Source: Mycobacterium sp. AZCC_0083 (lineage in GTDB: Bacteria > Actinomycetota > Actinomycetes > Mycobacteriales > Mycobacteriaceae). Taken from it: a stretch of DNA of 64,000 bases. Both the position numbers and the translations under genes were made by a program. Numbering within the stretch: the first letter of the stretch is position 1; each line of letters opens with the position of its first letter. The stretch is from positions 233,804 through 297,803 of the forward strand of contig NZ_JACHGP010000001.1 of the NCBI RefSeq assembly GCF_014202335.1, read 5' to 3'. Below are positions 14,304 to 22,690 of this stretch, in pieces. Below the pieces are notes generated by a model. That model was not told the DNA's origin. It did not search any database and saw nothing but the letters and a program-made list of their open reading frames with translations.

Positions 14304-15730
14304 TATCCGACTGCGCCTTCCATCTGAAGCTCGATGAGCCGGTTCAGCTCGAGCGCGTACTCCATCGGGAGCTCCTTGGCGATCGGCTCCACGAAGCCGC
14401 GCACCACCATCGCCATGGCCTCGTCCTCGGTCATGCCGCGGCTCATCAGGTAGAACAGCTGGTCCGCACTGACCTTGGACACGGTCGCCTCGTGACCCAT
14501 CGTGACGTCGTCCTCGCGGATGTCGACATACGGGTAGGTGTCGCTGCGGCTGATCGAGTCGACCAGCAGCGCATCGCATTTCACGCTCGACTTGGAGCCG
14601 TGCGCGCCCTTGTTGACCTGAACGAGGCCGCGGTAGGACGTCCGGCCGCCGCCACGCGCGACGGACTTCGAGATGATGTTGCTCGACGTGTTCGGCGCGA
14701 GGTGCAGCATCTTGGCGCCGGTGTCCTGGTGCTGGCCCTCGCCGGCGAACGCCACGGAGAGCACCTCACCCTTGGCGTGCTCGCCGGTCATCCACACCGC
14801 CGGGTACTTCATGGTCACCTTCGAGCCGATGTTGCCGTCGACCCACTCCATGGTGGCGCCCGCCTCGGCCCTGGCCCGCTTGGTCACCAGGTTGTAGACG
14901 TTGTTCGACCAGTTCTGGATGGTGGTGTAACGGCAACGGCCGCCGGGCTTCACGATGATCTCGACGACGGCCGAGTGCAGCGAGTCGCTCTTGTAGATCG
15001 GAGCGGTACAGCCCTCGACGTAGTGCACGTAGGCGTCCTCGTCGACGATGATCAGCGTGCGCTCGAACTGACCCATGTTCTCGGTGTTGATCCGGAAGTA
15101 GGCCTGCAGCGGGATGTCGACGTGCACACCCTTCGGCACGTAGATGAACGATCCGCCCGACCACACCGCGGTGTTGAGCGCGGAGAACTTGTTGTCCCCT
15201 GCCGGAATCACGGTGCCGAAATACTGCTTGAAGATCTCGGGATGCTGCTTCAGCGCGCTGTCGGTGTCGAGGAAGATGACGCCGAGCGCCTCGAGGTCTT
15301 CACGGATCGAGTGGTAGACCACCTCGGACTCGTACTGGGCAGCGACACCGGAGACCAGCCGCTGCTTCTCCGCCTCGGGGATGCCGAGCCGGTCGTAGGT
15401 GTTCTTGATGTCGGCGGGCAGGTCGTCCCACGTGGCAGCCTGCTTCTCACTCGACCGCACGAAGTACTTGATGTTGTCGAAGTGGATGCCCTCGAGGTCG
15501 GAGCCCCAGTTCGGCATCGGCTTCTTGCCGAAGGTGCGCAGCGCCTTGAGCCGGACGTCGAGCATCCACTCGGGCTCGCTCTTCTTGGCCGAGATGTCCC
15601 GCACCACGGCCTCACTCAGACCACGCTGCGCGCTGGCGCCCGCGACGTCCGAGTCGGACCAGCCGTAGCCGTAATTGCCAAGGGAGGCAATGGCTTCCTC
15701 TTGGGTAAGGGCATCCGGGGTGGTCGTCAT
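14303..15730 (-). CDS. sufB: SufB scaffold subunit, without intein
   Basis: 475 residues, the normal size of an uninterrupted SufB. Key segments are [12 protein letters not shown] (conserved Cys), [20 protein letters not shown] and [20 protein letters not shown]. In M. tuberculosis the homologous gene (Rv1461) carries an intein; here the reading frame runs straight through with no insertion. Start ATG at 15730 overlaps the sufR stop (ATGA). Scaffold for de novo [4Fe-4S] assembly with SufC and SufD. Confidence 0.96.
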   Translation of the reverse strand: MTTTPDALTQEEAIASLGNYGYGWSDSDVAGASAQRGLSEAVVRDISAKKSEPEWMLDVRLKALRTFGKKPMPNWGSDLEGIHFDNIKYFVRSSEKQAATWDDLPADIKNTYDRLGIPEAEKQRLVSGVAAQYESEVVYHSIREDLEALGVIFLDTDSALKQHPEIFKQYFGTVIPAGDNKFSALNTAVWSGGSFIYVPKGVHVDIPLQAYFRINTENMGQFERTLIIVDEDAYVHYVEGCTAPIYKSDSLHSAVVEIIVKPGGRCRYTTIQNWSNNVYNLVTKRARAEAGATMEWVDGNIGSKVTMKYPAVWMTGEHAKGEVLSVAFAGEGQHQDTGAKMLHLAPNTSSNIISKSVARGGGRTSYRGLVQVNKGAHGSKSSVKCDALLVDSISRSDTYPYVDIREDDVTMGHEATVSKVSADQLFYLMSRGMTEDEAMAMVVRGFVEPIAKELPMEYALELNRLIELQMEGAVG

Positions 15731-16476
15731 GTCGACACTCCTTGCTGGGTGGTGGTGGCTTCGGCGCGGGCTGAGCGCCGAATGGTGGATGGCTTCTCGG
15801 GACCGAGCGGTACGTGGGTGGTGCACGCACAGTCGCCGTTGACGATGGTGGCCAGCCGCTGGACGTGGGTGCCCAGGATCTCGGCGAAGGCTTCGCGTTC
15901 GGTCTCGCACAGCTCCGGGAACTCCTCTGCCACGTGTGAAACCGGGCAGTGGTGCTGACAGATCTGCACGCCGCCAAGCGGTCCGGTGACCGGCGTGGTG
16001 GTGGTCGCGTAGCCCGCCTCGGTGAGGGCGGTGGCAACCCGGTCGGCGGCACCCTTGACGTCACCGTCGGAGGCGTCGGTCACCCCGGCCAGGATCGTGT
16101 CGATGCGCCTGCGCGCGAACGTCTGGATCGCTTCGTCGCCACCGATCTCGCGCAGCTGACGCATGGCCGCGACCGCGAGGTCGTCGTAGGTGTGCTCGAG
16201 CTTCCCGCGCCCAGCCGCCGTGAGCCGGTACCGCTTGGCGGGCCTGCCCCTGCCGTTGTGCTGCCAGCTGGCCGCGGCGTTGGACTCGGCGTCACCATTA
16301 TCGATGAGCGCATCGAGGTGACGACGCACGCCCGCCGCCGAAATGCCAAGCCGGTCACCGATCTGACTCGCCGTGACGGGGCCCTCCAGCAACAGCTGGA
16401 CGATCGCCTTCCTGGTGTGACCGTCGGAGGTCGGCGCGGCAACGGCCACGCTCGAAGACTCCAAACTTAATTTCAC
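15727..16476 (-). CDS. sufR: SufR Fe-S-sensing transcriptional regulator
   Basis: Up to 249 residues. An N-terminal winged HTH ([34 protein letters not shown]) is followed by a cysteine cluster, [14 protein letters not shown] and DCACTTH, that can hold a [4Fe-4S] cluster. Family role: represses the suf operon when Fe-S supply is adequate. Two starts are possible. The GTG at 16476 lies inside the upstream dyad and would give a near-leaderless mRNA. The GTG at 16449 has GGAG nine bases upstream and would give 240 residues. First gene of the suf operon; overlaps sufB by four bases. Confidence 0.92.
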   Translation of the reverse strand: MKLSLESSSVAVAAPTSDGHTRKAIVQLLLEGPVTASQIGDRLGISAAGVRRHLDALIDNGDAESNAAASWQHNGRGRPAKRYRLTAAGRGKLEHTYDDLAVAAMRQLREIGGDEAIQTFARRRIDTILAGVTDASDGDVKGAADRVATALTEAGYATTTTPVTGPLGGVQICQHHCPVSHVAEEFPELCETEREAFAEILGTHVQRLATIVNGDCACTTHVPLGPEKPSTIRRSARAEATTTQQGVST

Positions 16477-16496
16477 AACACCATTGTGACGGAATT
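16469..16496 (-). promoter_or_regulatory. Probable SufR operator: inverted repeat at the sufR start
   Basis: The dyad TCACAA-N5-TTGTGA is extended on both sides by AATT-rich arms (AATTTCACAA and TTGTGACGGAATT). It covers the far-upstream sufR GTG and a CACAAT -10-like hexamer, so a protein bound here would block suf transcription. Known: mycobacterial SufR binds an inverted repeat upstream of its own gene. The assignment here is by position and symmetry. Confidence 0.65.
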
Positions 16497-16566
16497 AGCG
16501 AAGCGGGGCTAGCAAGGCAACCCTTACCAGGCAGGCCCCCAGAACCCCGCCGGTTACGCTGCTCTG

Positions 16567-18300
16567 ATGGCAGCCCGCCTACGGTCCCTCAGCTCGGCCG
16601 TCGCCCGCTGGCACGCCGATGAGTCCACCGTAGGGTCGCCGCTCGTCGCGAGCGAGGTGGCCGCGCTGCGTCGCACCCGCGTCTTCGGCGCGACGGGCAC
16701 CGTATTGATGGCGATCGGGGCCCTCGGTGCGGGCGCTCGTCCCGTCGTCCAGGATCCCACGTTCGGGGTGCGGCTGCTGAACCTGCCGTCCCGCATCCAG
16801 ACCGTCTCGCTGACCATGACCACCACCGGCGCGGTGATGATGGCGCTGGCGTGGCTGATGCTTGGCCGCTTCGCGCTGGGCAGCCGCCGCATGTCGCGCA
16901 GCCAGATGGACCGCACCCTGCTGCTGTGGGCGCTGCCGCTGCTGATCGCGCCGCCGATGTACAGCAGGGACGTCTACTCCTATCTCGCACAGAGTCAGAT
17001 CTCGTTGCTCGGGCTCGACCCGTATCGCGTGGGGCCTGCGCCGGGGCTTGGCCTTGACCACGTGTTCACGCTGTCGGTGCCGAACATGTGGCGCGAGACG
17101 CCTGCGCCGTACGGGCCGCTGTTCTTGTGGCTGGGCCGTGGCATCTCGGAGCTGACGGGCGAGAACATCGTTGCCGCGGTGCTGTGCCACCGGATCGTGG
17201 TGCTGTTCGGCGTGGGCCTGATCGTCTGGGCCACACCGCGTTTGGCGCGGCGGTGCGGGGTGGCCGAGGTCAGCGCACTGTGGCTCGGACCGTGCAACCC
17301 GCTGCTGCTCATGCATCTCGTCGCGGGCATCCACAACGAAGCCCTGATGCTGGGTCTGATGCTGGCGGGCACCGAGTTCGCCCTGCGCGCCATCAGCCGT
17401 ACTCGCGACAACCACCCCGCGGGTCCCCTGTTGCCGCGTCCTCTGCACTGGCCACAGGACCGTGCCGACTGGATGACGTGGATGCCGCTGGTGATGTTGG
17501 TCGCAGGGACCACGCTGATCACCATGTCGTCGCAGGTGAAGCTGCCGTCGCTGCTGGCAGTGGGGTTCGTTGCGATGGCTCTGGCGTGCAAGTGGGGCGG
17601 AACGTTTCGGGCCTTCGTGAGGGCGGGCGGGCTGGTGACGGCGATCGCGGTCATGGTGACGGTGCTGATCGGCTGGGCCAGCGGGCTTGGCTTCGGCTGG
17701 CTGTTCACCCTCGGCACCGCGAACGTGGTCCGGTCGTGGATGTCGCCACCGACCCTGCTCGCCCTCGGCACCGGTCAGGTGGGCATCCTGCTCGGACTCG
17801 GCGACCACACCACCGCGATCCTTGGCCTGACCCGTGCCATCGGTGTGATCCTCATCGCAATTCTGGTCTCCTACCTGCTGCTGGCCGTGTTGCGTGGCCG
17901 GCTGCACCCGGTCGGCGGCCTCGGCGTCGCACTGGGTGCGACCGTGCTGCTGTTCCCGGTGGTGCAGCCCTGGTACTTGCTGTGGGCGATCATCCCGCTG
18001 GCGACCTGGGCGACGCGGCCGGGTTTCCGCGGTACCGCCATCGCAAGCAGCCTGGTGGTGGGTATTTTCGGGCCGACGGCCAACGGCGACCGGTTCGCCT
18101 TGTTCCAGATCCTCGACGCGACGCTGGCGAGCCTCGTCATCGTGGCCATCCTGATCGCGATCACCTACCGCAGGCTGCCCTGGCGCCCACTGCCCGACGT
18201 CAACGGCACCGGGCCACCGCAGGAACCCTCCAGCGGGGAAGAGTCGCGACCACCGCCGACACCGGCCGCCAAACCTGACGCTTACGCTGAGTACCCGTGA
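16567..18300 (+). CDS. mptB: Alpha-(1->6)-mannopyranosyltransferase MptB-like, GT-C membrane enzyme
   Basis: 577 residues with about 12-13 hydrophobic segments. The GT-C signature region follows the first pair of helices: APPMYSRDVYSYLAQSQI, with the Asp of the RDVYSY motif. Family role: uses polyprenyl-phosphate mannose outside the membrane to start the alpha-1,6-mannan core of lipomannan/lipoarabinomannan. Pro/Ser-rich cytosolic tail after the last helix. Divergent from the suf operon, 90 bases away. Its stop overlaps the start of the ABC ATPase gene (GTGA). Position equals Rv1459c. Confidence 0.92.
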   Translation: MAARLRSLSSAVARWHADESTVGSPLVASEVAALRRTRVFGATGTVLMAIGALGAGARPVVQDPTFGVRLLNLPSRIQTVSLTMTTTGAVMMALAWLMLGRFALGSRRMSRSQMDRTLLLWALPLLIAPPMYSRDVYSYLAQSQISLLGLDPYRVGPAPGLGLDHVFTLSVPNMWRETPAPYGPLFLWLGRGISELTGENIVAAVLCHRIVVLFGVGLIVWATPRLARRCGVAEVSALWLGPCNPLLLMHLVAGIHNEALMLGLMLAGTEFALRAISRTRDNHPAGPLLPRPLHWPQDRADWMTWMPLVMLVAGTTLITMSSQVKLPSLLAVGFVAMALACKWGGTFRAFVRAGGLVTAIAVMVTVLIGWASGLGFGWLFTLGTANVVRSWMSPPTLLALGTGQVGILLGLGDHTTAILGLTRAIGVILIAILVSYLLLAVLRGRLHPVGGLGVALGATVLLFPVVQPWYLLWAIIPLATWATRPGFRGTAIASSLVVGIFGPTANGDRFALFQILDATLASLVIVAILIAITYRRLPWRPLPDVNGTGPPQEPSSGEESRPPPTPAAKPDAYAEYP

Positions 18301-19262
18301 CGTCCCGTTCTGCCGTTAGCCGCTCCTCGCGCGAGCGCTCGTCGGAAATCCCAGTGCTCATACGCGGGGTGAGCAAGCGGTTCGGGTCGACGACGGCGGT
18401 CGACGGGCTCGATCTCGACGTGCAGCGGGCCGAGGTGCTTGCGCTGCTCGGGCCGAACGGCGCGGGCAAGACAACCACCATCGAGATGTGCGAGGGGTTC
18501 ACCCGGCCCGACTCCGGCACCATCGAAGTCCTCGGCCTCGATCCCATCGCCGACAACGCCCAGCTGCGTGAACGCATCGGCGTGATGCTGCAGGGTGGCG
18601 GCGGCTATCCGGCGGCGCGGGCCAGGGAGATGCTCGATCTGGTCGCCGCCTACTCGGCCAACCCGCTCGACCCCGCATGGTTGATGGACACCCTCGGCCT
18701 TACCGAGTCCGCCCGCACCACCTATCGGCGGCTGTCCGGCGGCCAGCAGCAACGCCTCGCGCTGGCGTGCGCCGTGGTGGGCAGGCCGGAGCTGGTGTTC
18801 CTCGACGAGCCGACCGCAGGCATGGACGCGCACGCGCGAATCGTGGTGTGGGAGTTGATCGACGGACTGCGCCGCGACGGCGTCACGGTGGTCCTCACCA
18901 CCCACCAGCTGTCCGAGGCCGAGCAGCTCGCGGACCGGTTGGTGATCATCGACCACGGCGCCGCGGTGGCCGCAGGGACTCCCGCCGAGCTGATGGGGCG
19001 CGGCGCCGAGAACCAGCTGCGCTTCTCCGCTCCCCCGAAACTCGATCTCTCACTGCTGATTTCGGCCCTGCCCGAGGACTATCGGACGGTCGAGACGACG
19101 CCAGGCGAGTACCTGGTCGAGGGCCACGTCGACCCGCAGGTACTGGCCACCGTCACCGCATGGTGCGCGCGGCTCGACGTGCTGGCCACCGACATGCGCG
19201 TCGAACAGCGCAGCCTCGAGAACGTCTTCCTCGATCTCACGGGACGGGAGCTGCGACCGTGA
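18297..19262 (+). CDS. ABC exporter ATP-binding subunit (Rv1458c-like)
   Basis: 321 residues, one ABC ATPase domain: Walker A GPNGAGKTTTIEMCEGF, signature LSGGQQQRLALA, Walker B LVFLDEPTAGMD, switch His in TTHQLSEAEQ. The C-terminal 100 residues are of the DrrA type. The GTG at 18297 overlaps the mptB stop. A second GTG at 18354 would remove an N-terminal RSSRERSSE segment that is encoded by a junction repeat, so the true start may be 18354. Works with the permease downstream. Located between a lipoglycan enzyme and heme A synthesis genes; substrate unknown. Confidence 0.92.
   Translation: MTSRSAVSRSSRERSSEIPVLIRGVSKRFGSTTAVDGLDLDVQRAEVLALLGPNGAGKTTTIEMCEGFTRPDSGTIEVLGLDPIADNAQLRERIGVMLQGGGGYPAARAREMLDLVAAYSANPLDPAWLMDTLGLTESARTTYRRLSGGQQQRLALACAVVGRPELVFLDEPTAGMDAHARIVVWELIDGLRRDGVTVVLTTHQLSEAEQLADRLVIIDHGAAVAAGTPAELMGRGAENQLRFSAPPKLDLSLLISALPEDYRTVETTPGEYLVEGHVDPQVLATVTAWCARLDVLATDMRVEQRSLENVFLDLTGRELRP
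18323..18343 (-). repeat. Junction repeat family A, inverted copy at the ABC ATPase start
   Basis: Differs by one base from the 21-base copy at 4684 (minus strand GACGAGCGCTCGCGCGAGGA). It is inverted relative to the gene it lies in. If the GTG at 18297 is used it encodes SSRERSS. Confidence 0.65.
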
Positions 19263-19288
19263 CGAGCGCTTGCGCGAGGAACCGAGGA
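19260..19288 (+). repeat. Junction repeat family A between the ABC ATPase and permease genes
   Basis: Begins with the TGA stop of the ATPase gene and continues GACGAGCGCTTGCGCGAGGA, then ACCGAGGA; the ATG of the permease follows after two bases. The repeat therefore supplies both the stop codon and the GAGGA ribosome-binding site. Near-identical to the copy at 30079 between zwf and opcA. Confidence 0.8.
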
Positions 19289-19290
19289 TT

Positions 19291-20073
19291 ATGACTTCGC
19301 TACACAACCGCTTTGCACCAGGCACCTTCACCCCCGACCCGCGACCCGCGACGGTGCCCAAGATGCTGGCCGCGCAGTTCCGCCTCGAGCTGAAGCTGTT
19401 GCTGCGCAACGGTGAACAGCTGCTGCTGACGATGTTCATCCCGATCACGCTGCTGATCGGACTGACACTGCTGCCCCTCGGCTCGTTCGGGGACAACCGG
19501 GCAGCCAGCTTCGTCCCAGCGATCATGGCGCTCGCCGTGATCTCGACGGCCTTCACCGGCCAGGCCATCGCGGTGGCCTTCGACCGGCGTTACGGCGCGC
19601 TGAAGCGATTGGGTGCGACCGCGCTTCCGGTGTGGGGAATCATCGCAGGCAAGTCGCTTGCCGTCGTCACCGTGGTGTTCCTGCAGTCGATTCTGTTGGG
19701 CGCCATCGGCTTTGCGCTGGGCTGGCGGCCGGCGATCGCCGGGCTGGCGTTGGGCGCGGTGATCATCGCGCTCGGAACGGCCGGATTCGCCGCACTGGGG
19801 CTGCTGTTGGGCGGCACCCTGCGCGCCGAGATCGTGCTGGCGGTGGCCAACCTGCTGTGGTTCGTCTTCGCAGGCCTCGGCGCCCTGACGCTCGGCGGTG
19901 GCATGGTCTCGCACGGCGTGAAATGGGTGGCCAGGCTGACTCCTTCCGGCGCCCTGACCGAGGCATTGACTCAGGCGATGATGCCGTCCGTGGACTGGTT
20001 CGGCATTGCGGTGCTCGCGGTGTGGGGCGGGGTCGCGGCCCTTTGCGCGCTGCGCTGGTTCCGCTTCACCTGA
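19291..20073 (+). CDS. ABC exporter permease subunit (Rv1457c-like, ABC-2 type)
   Basis: 260 residues with six predicted membrane helices, ABC-2/DrrB type. Examples are LLLTMFIPITLLIGLTLLPL, IIAGKSLAVVTVVFLQSILL and ALGAVIIALGTAGFAALGLL. ATG 19291 is preceded by GAGGA from the junction repeat. Forms an exporter with the ATPase encoded just upstream. Overlaps the 3' end of the convergent LysE-type gene by eight bases. Confidence 0.9.
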   Translation: MTSLHNRFAPGTFTPDPRPATVPKMLAAQFRLELKLLLRNGEQLLLTMFIPITLLIGLTLLPLGSFGDNRAASFVPAIMALAVISTAFTGQAIAVAFDRRYGALKRLGATALPVWGIIAGKSLAVVTVVFLQSILLGAIGFALGWRPAIAGLALGAVIIALGTAGFAALGLLLGGTLRAEIVLAVANLLWFVFAGLGALTLGGGMVSHGVKWVARLTPSGALTEALTQAMMPSVDWFGIAVLAVWGGVAALCALRWFRFT

Positions 20074-20722
20074 GCACCGCCGCAGGCGTCGCGCGCAGCG
20101 CCTCGACGATCAGCCTGCCGCCCAATGCGGTGACCACACCGCCTGCCACGCGATCGATCCAGTGCTTCCCGCGCAGATAGACCGCACGTGGCCGGGACGA
20201 GGAGAAGAGCACCGCAACGATGGTGTACCAACCCATTTCGACGGCGAAGGTCAGCGGCGGCAACGCCCAGAACATCCACACGGGAATCTGGGCGGGAAGG
20301 AACGCCGCGAAGATGCTCGCGTACCAGATCGCCGTCTTCGGATTGCTGAGCTGAGTCGCAAGCCCGACTACGAAGGATCGGCGCCATCCACCGGTCGCAG
20401 GCCGCCCGTCGTCGGCCGCGACGGCAAGCGGCGTTCGTGCCCCGCGCCAGAGCCGGATGCCGAGGTAGACGAGATAAGTGCCGCCAGCCACCTTCAGCGC
20501 CATGTACAGCCAGTCGACCTGCATCAGCAGCGCCTGCAGTCCGCCGAGCGCGAGGCCCGAGAAGACCATCCCACCGAGTCCCATGCCCAGCGCCGATGCC
20601 AATCCGTCGCGCCGCGACAGCGCGGCGGCGGCGCGCACCACGACGACGAAGCTCGGCCCAGGGCTGATCGCGCCGATGGCCAAGGTACCGAGAATGCTGA
20701 GGAGGGCGAGCTGTGCGGACAT
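20066..20722 (-). CDS. LysE/RhtB family amino-acid exporter
   Basis: 218 residues, five to six membrane helices. The family hallmark GAISPGPSFVVVVRAAAAL is in the first helix; SNPKTAIWYASIFAAFLP is in the middle. Exports amino acids or small metabolites; substrate not predictable. Start ATG 20722 gives a normal family length. Absent from the corresponding M. tuberculosis order, so probably an accessory insertion between the ABC exporter and ctaA. Confidence 0.9.
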   Translation of the reverse strand: MSAQLALLSILGTLAIGAISPGPSFVVVVRAAAALSRRDGLASALGMGLGGMVFSGLALGGLQALLMQVDWLYMALKVAGGTYLVYLGIRLWRGARTPLAVAADDGRPATGGWRRSFVVGLATQLSNPKTAIWYASIFAAFLPAQIPVWMFWALPPLTFAVEMGWYTIVAVLFSSSRPRAVYLRGKHWIDRVAGGVVTALGGRLIVEALRATPAAVLR

Positions 20723-20789
20723 GACTTCATGTAACCGTCCAACTCGGCACCGCGCACGTGAGGAGCAAGACGGACAGAAGTCGAGCCCT

Positions 20790-20804
20790 ACTACATTCTG
20801 TAGT
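20790..20804 (+). promoter_or_regulatory. BlaI/CopY-like operator dyad upstream of ctaA
   Basis: A perfect inverted repeat ACTACA-TTC-TGTAGT, 24 bases before the chosen ctaA start. ACTACA/TGTAGT-type dyads are the recognition type of the CopY/BlaI/MecI repressor family. Recognition by such a repressor is inferred; no regulator gene of this family lies in the window. Confidence 0.55.
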
Positions 20805-20827
20805 TGAGGTTCCTTTACGATCGGTCG

Positions 20828-21784
20828 GTGCCCGTCGGACGGTTCTTGCTGCGGCTGGTGGACGTGCTGCCCATGCCGAGCCTGCGAACGCAACGGCTGG
20901 TGGCCGCCACGGTCGTGCTGACCCAGGGCGGTATCGCCGTCACCGGCGCCATCGTCCGCGTCACCGCGTCCGGCCTCGGCTGTCCCACCTGGCCACAGTG
21001 CTTCCCAGGCAGCTTCACACCGGTCCCCCACGCCGAAGTCGCCGTCGTCCATCAGGTTGTCGAGTTCGGCAACCGGATGATCACCTTCCTCGTCGTACTC
21101 ACCGCGGCCCTTGCACTGCTGACGGTGACCCGTGCCCGCCGCCGGCGCGAGGTGCTGGTCTACGCGTGGCTGATGCCTGCCTCGACGGTCGCGCAGGCCG
21201 TCATGGGCGGGATCACGGTACTGACCGGCTTGCTGTGGTGGACGGTCGCGATCCACCTCGTCGCGTCGATGACGATGGTCTGGCTGGCAGTGCTGCTGTA
21301 CGTCAAGATCGGTGAACCCGACGATGGCGTGTCGACGCCCGTGGTGCCAAGACCGTTGCGGCAATTGACCGCGTTGACGGCCGTCGTGCTGGCAGCGCAA
21401 CTCGTCAGCGGCACGCTCGTGACGGGCGCCGGGCCACACGCAGGCGACAAGAGCGTCGAACAGCCGGTGCCGCGACTGCAGGTCGAGATCACCACGCTGG
21501 TGCATGTGCACAGCTCGCTGTTGGTGGCCTACCTGGCCTTGATCGTCGGCCTTGGCTTCGCCCTGGGTGCGGTGCGCGCGCCGAAGCCGGTGGTGCTGCG
21601 CCTGTGGGTGCTACTGGTGTTGGTGTGCGCGCAGGGAATGGTCGGGACGGTGCAGTTCTTCACGGGCGTGCCCGCGGCGCTGGTCGCCGTGCACGTCGCG
21701 GGGGCGGCCGCGTGCACGGCAGCCACCGCGGCGCTATGGGCCTCGATGCGAGAACGGGCCGAGCCCAAGCCGGTCGAGGGCTGA
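20828..21784 (+). CDS. ctaA: Heme A synthase CtaA (COX15 family)
   Basis: About 318 residues with eight membrane helices. Oxidises heme O to heme A for the aa3-type cytochrome oxidase. Conserved heme-ligand and loop features: VTASGLGCPTWPQCFPG with its Cys pair, HQVVEFGNRM, HLVASMTMVW and HVHSSLLVAYLA. The GTG at 20828 is preferred over a TTG at 20804, because the latter sits in the operator-like dyad. The 3' end overlaps the convergent ATP-grasp gene by 51 bases. Position of Rv1456c. Confidence 0.93.
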   Translation: MPVGRFLLRLVDVLPMPSLRTQRLVAATVVLTQGGIAVTGAIVRVTASGLGCPTWPQCFPGSFTPVPHAEVAVVHQVVEFGNRMITFLVVLTAALALLTVTRARRRREVLVYAWLMPASTVAQAVMGGITVLTGLLWWTVAIHLVASMTMVWLAVLLYVKIGEPDDGVSTPVVPRPLRQLTALTAVVLAAQLVSGTLVTGAGPHAGDKSVEQPVPRLQVEITTLVHVHSSLLVAYLALIVGLGFALGAVRAPKPVVLRLWVLLVLVCAQGMVGTVQFFTGVPAALVAVHVAGAAACTAATAALWASMRERAEPKPVEG

Positions 21785-22672
21785 CTCGACTCCAAGGGCG
21801 AATGCGCGCTGCTGCCTTGCGCGGTCTACCTCGTCGATCTGCCGCCAGCCCAGCGACGGCTCGACCAGCTCCAGTTCCAGCAGCCGCGGATCCCGAGGTC
21901 CGCCGATGACGTCGACGCGGGCGTAGAGGAACTCCGACGGCGCGATGCCAAGGTGGGCGCCTGCGGCCGCCAGCGCGGCGTGGCCGACGTCCCACAGCTC
22001 GAAGTCGGGCTCGGCGGCCTGCAGCGACTCCTCGGCGTACGTGCCGGAATCGTCGAACTCGGGCCGGTGCCCCGGCGGCGGCAGGATCGGCCCCTTGGTA
22101 AACGCGTGGGACTGCTCGCCCGCGAGGAACACCATCGCAGTCTCGCCGTCGGCGATCCGCGGGTCGTAGGGCTGCACCAGCACGGTGCGCCCAGCATCCT
22201 GCAGCGTCGCGGCGTGCTCCCGCGCCGCATCTGGATCGGTGAACCGTTGCGCGCCAACCGATCCCGCACCGACCGCCGGTTTCACGACGACTTCCCCACC
22301 GTCCAGGCTCAGCCGCTCGCCAGGGGCGAAGAACCGGCTCGGCACCGTCGGCACCCCGGCCGCGGCCAGGTCGGCCAGGTACCGCTTGTCGGTGTTCCAG
22401 GCCACCACGTCCGGCGCGTTCAGCAGGTTGGGCACCCGTCGCGTCCATGCGAGGAATTCGTCGAGCCGGTCGATGTAGTCCCACGTGGCACGCAACACCA
22501 CCACGTCGGTGCGCTCGGTGTCGGGATCGTCCCAGGACAGCCAGCGGGCGTGCAGGCCGCGTGCCCGCAGCGCCTCCACCAACCCCGAATCGTCGCCGTC
22601 ACCCTCCACGAGAGCGCGACAACCTGCGAAGACGATGTGCGGATGGCGAACGTTGGGCCTGGCGAGTTTCAC
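21734..22672 (-). CDS. ATP-grasp family ligase of unknown substrate
   Basis: 312 residues with an ATP-grasp layout. An N-terminal domain ends at about residue 90. The central Lys motif is EVVVKPAVGAGSVGAQRF at about 128-145, followed by VLVQPYDPRIADGETAMVFL. The metal-binding end is YARVDVIGGPRDPRLLELELVEPSLG. Similar in type to RimK-like or cyclo-ligase proteins that join a carboxylate to an amine. Overlaps ctaA by 51 bases and diverges from qor. Not part of the M. tuberculosis order. Confidence 0.82.
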   Translation of the reverse strand: MKLARPNVRHPHIVFAGCRALVEGDGDDSGLVEALRARGLHARWLSWDDPDTERTDVVVLRATWDYIDRLDEFLAWTRRVPNLLNAPDVVAWNTDKRYLADLAAAGVPTVPSRFFAPGERLSLDGGEVVVKPAVGAGSVGAQRFTDPDAAREHAATLQDAGRTVLVQPYDPRIADGETAMVFLAGEQSHAFTKGPILPPPGHRPEFDDSGTYAEESLQAAEPDFELWDVGHAALAAAGAHLGIAPSEFLYARVDVIGGPRDPRLLELELVEPSLGWRQIDEVDRARQQRAFALGVESALDRLGLGPFSHRGP

Positions 22673-22690
22673 CTTGGAATGATAGGTCGT

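Noticed and set aside
16509..16529. Possible IdeR iron box between sufR and mptB
   Set aside because: Only about 10 of 19 positions fit the consensus; too weak to claim.
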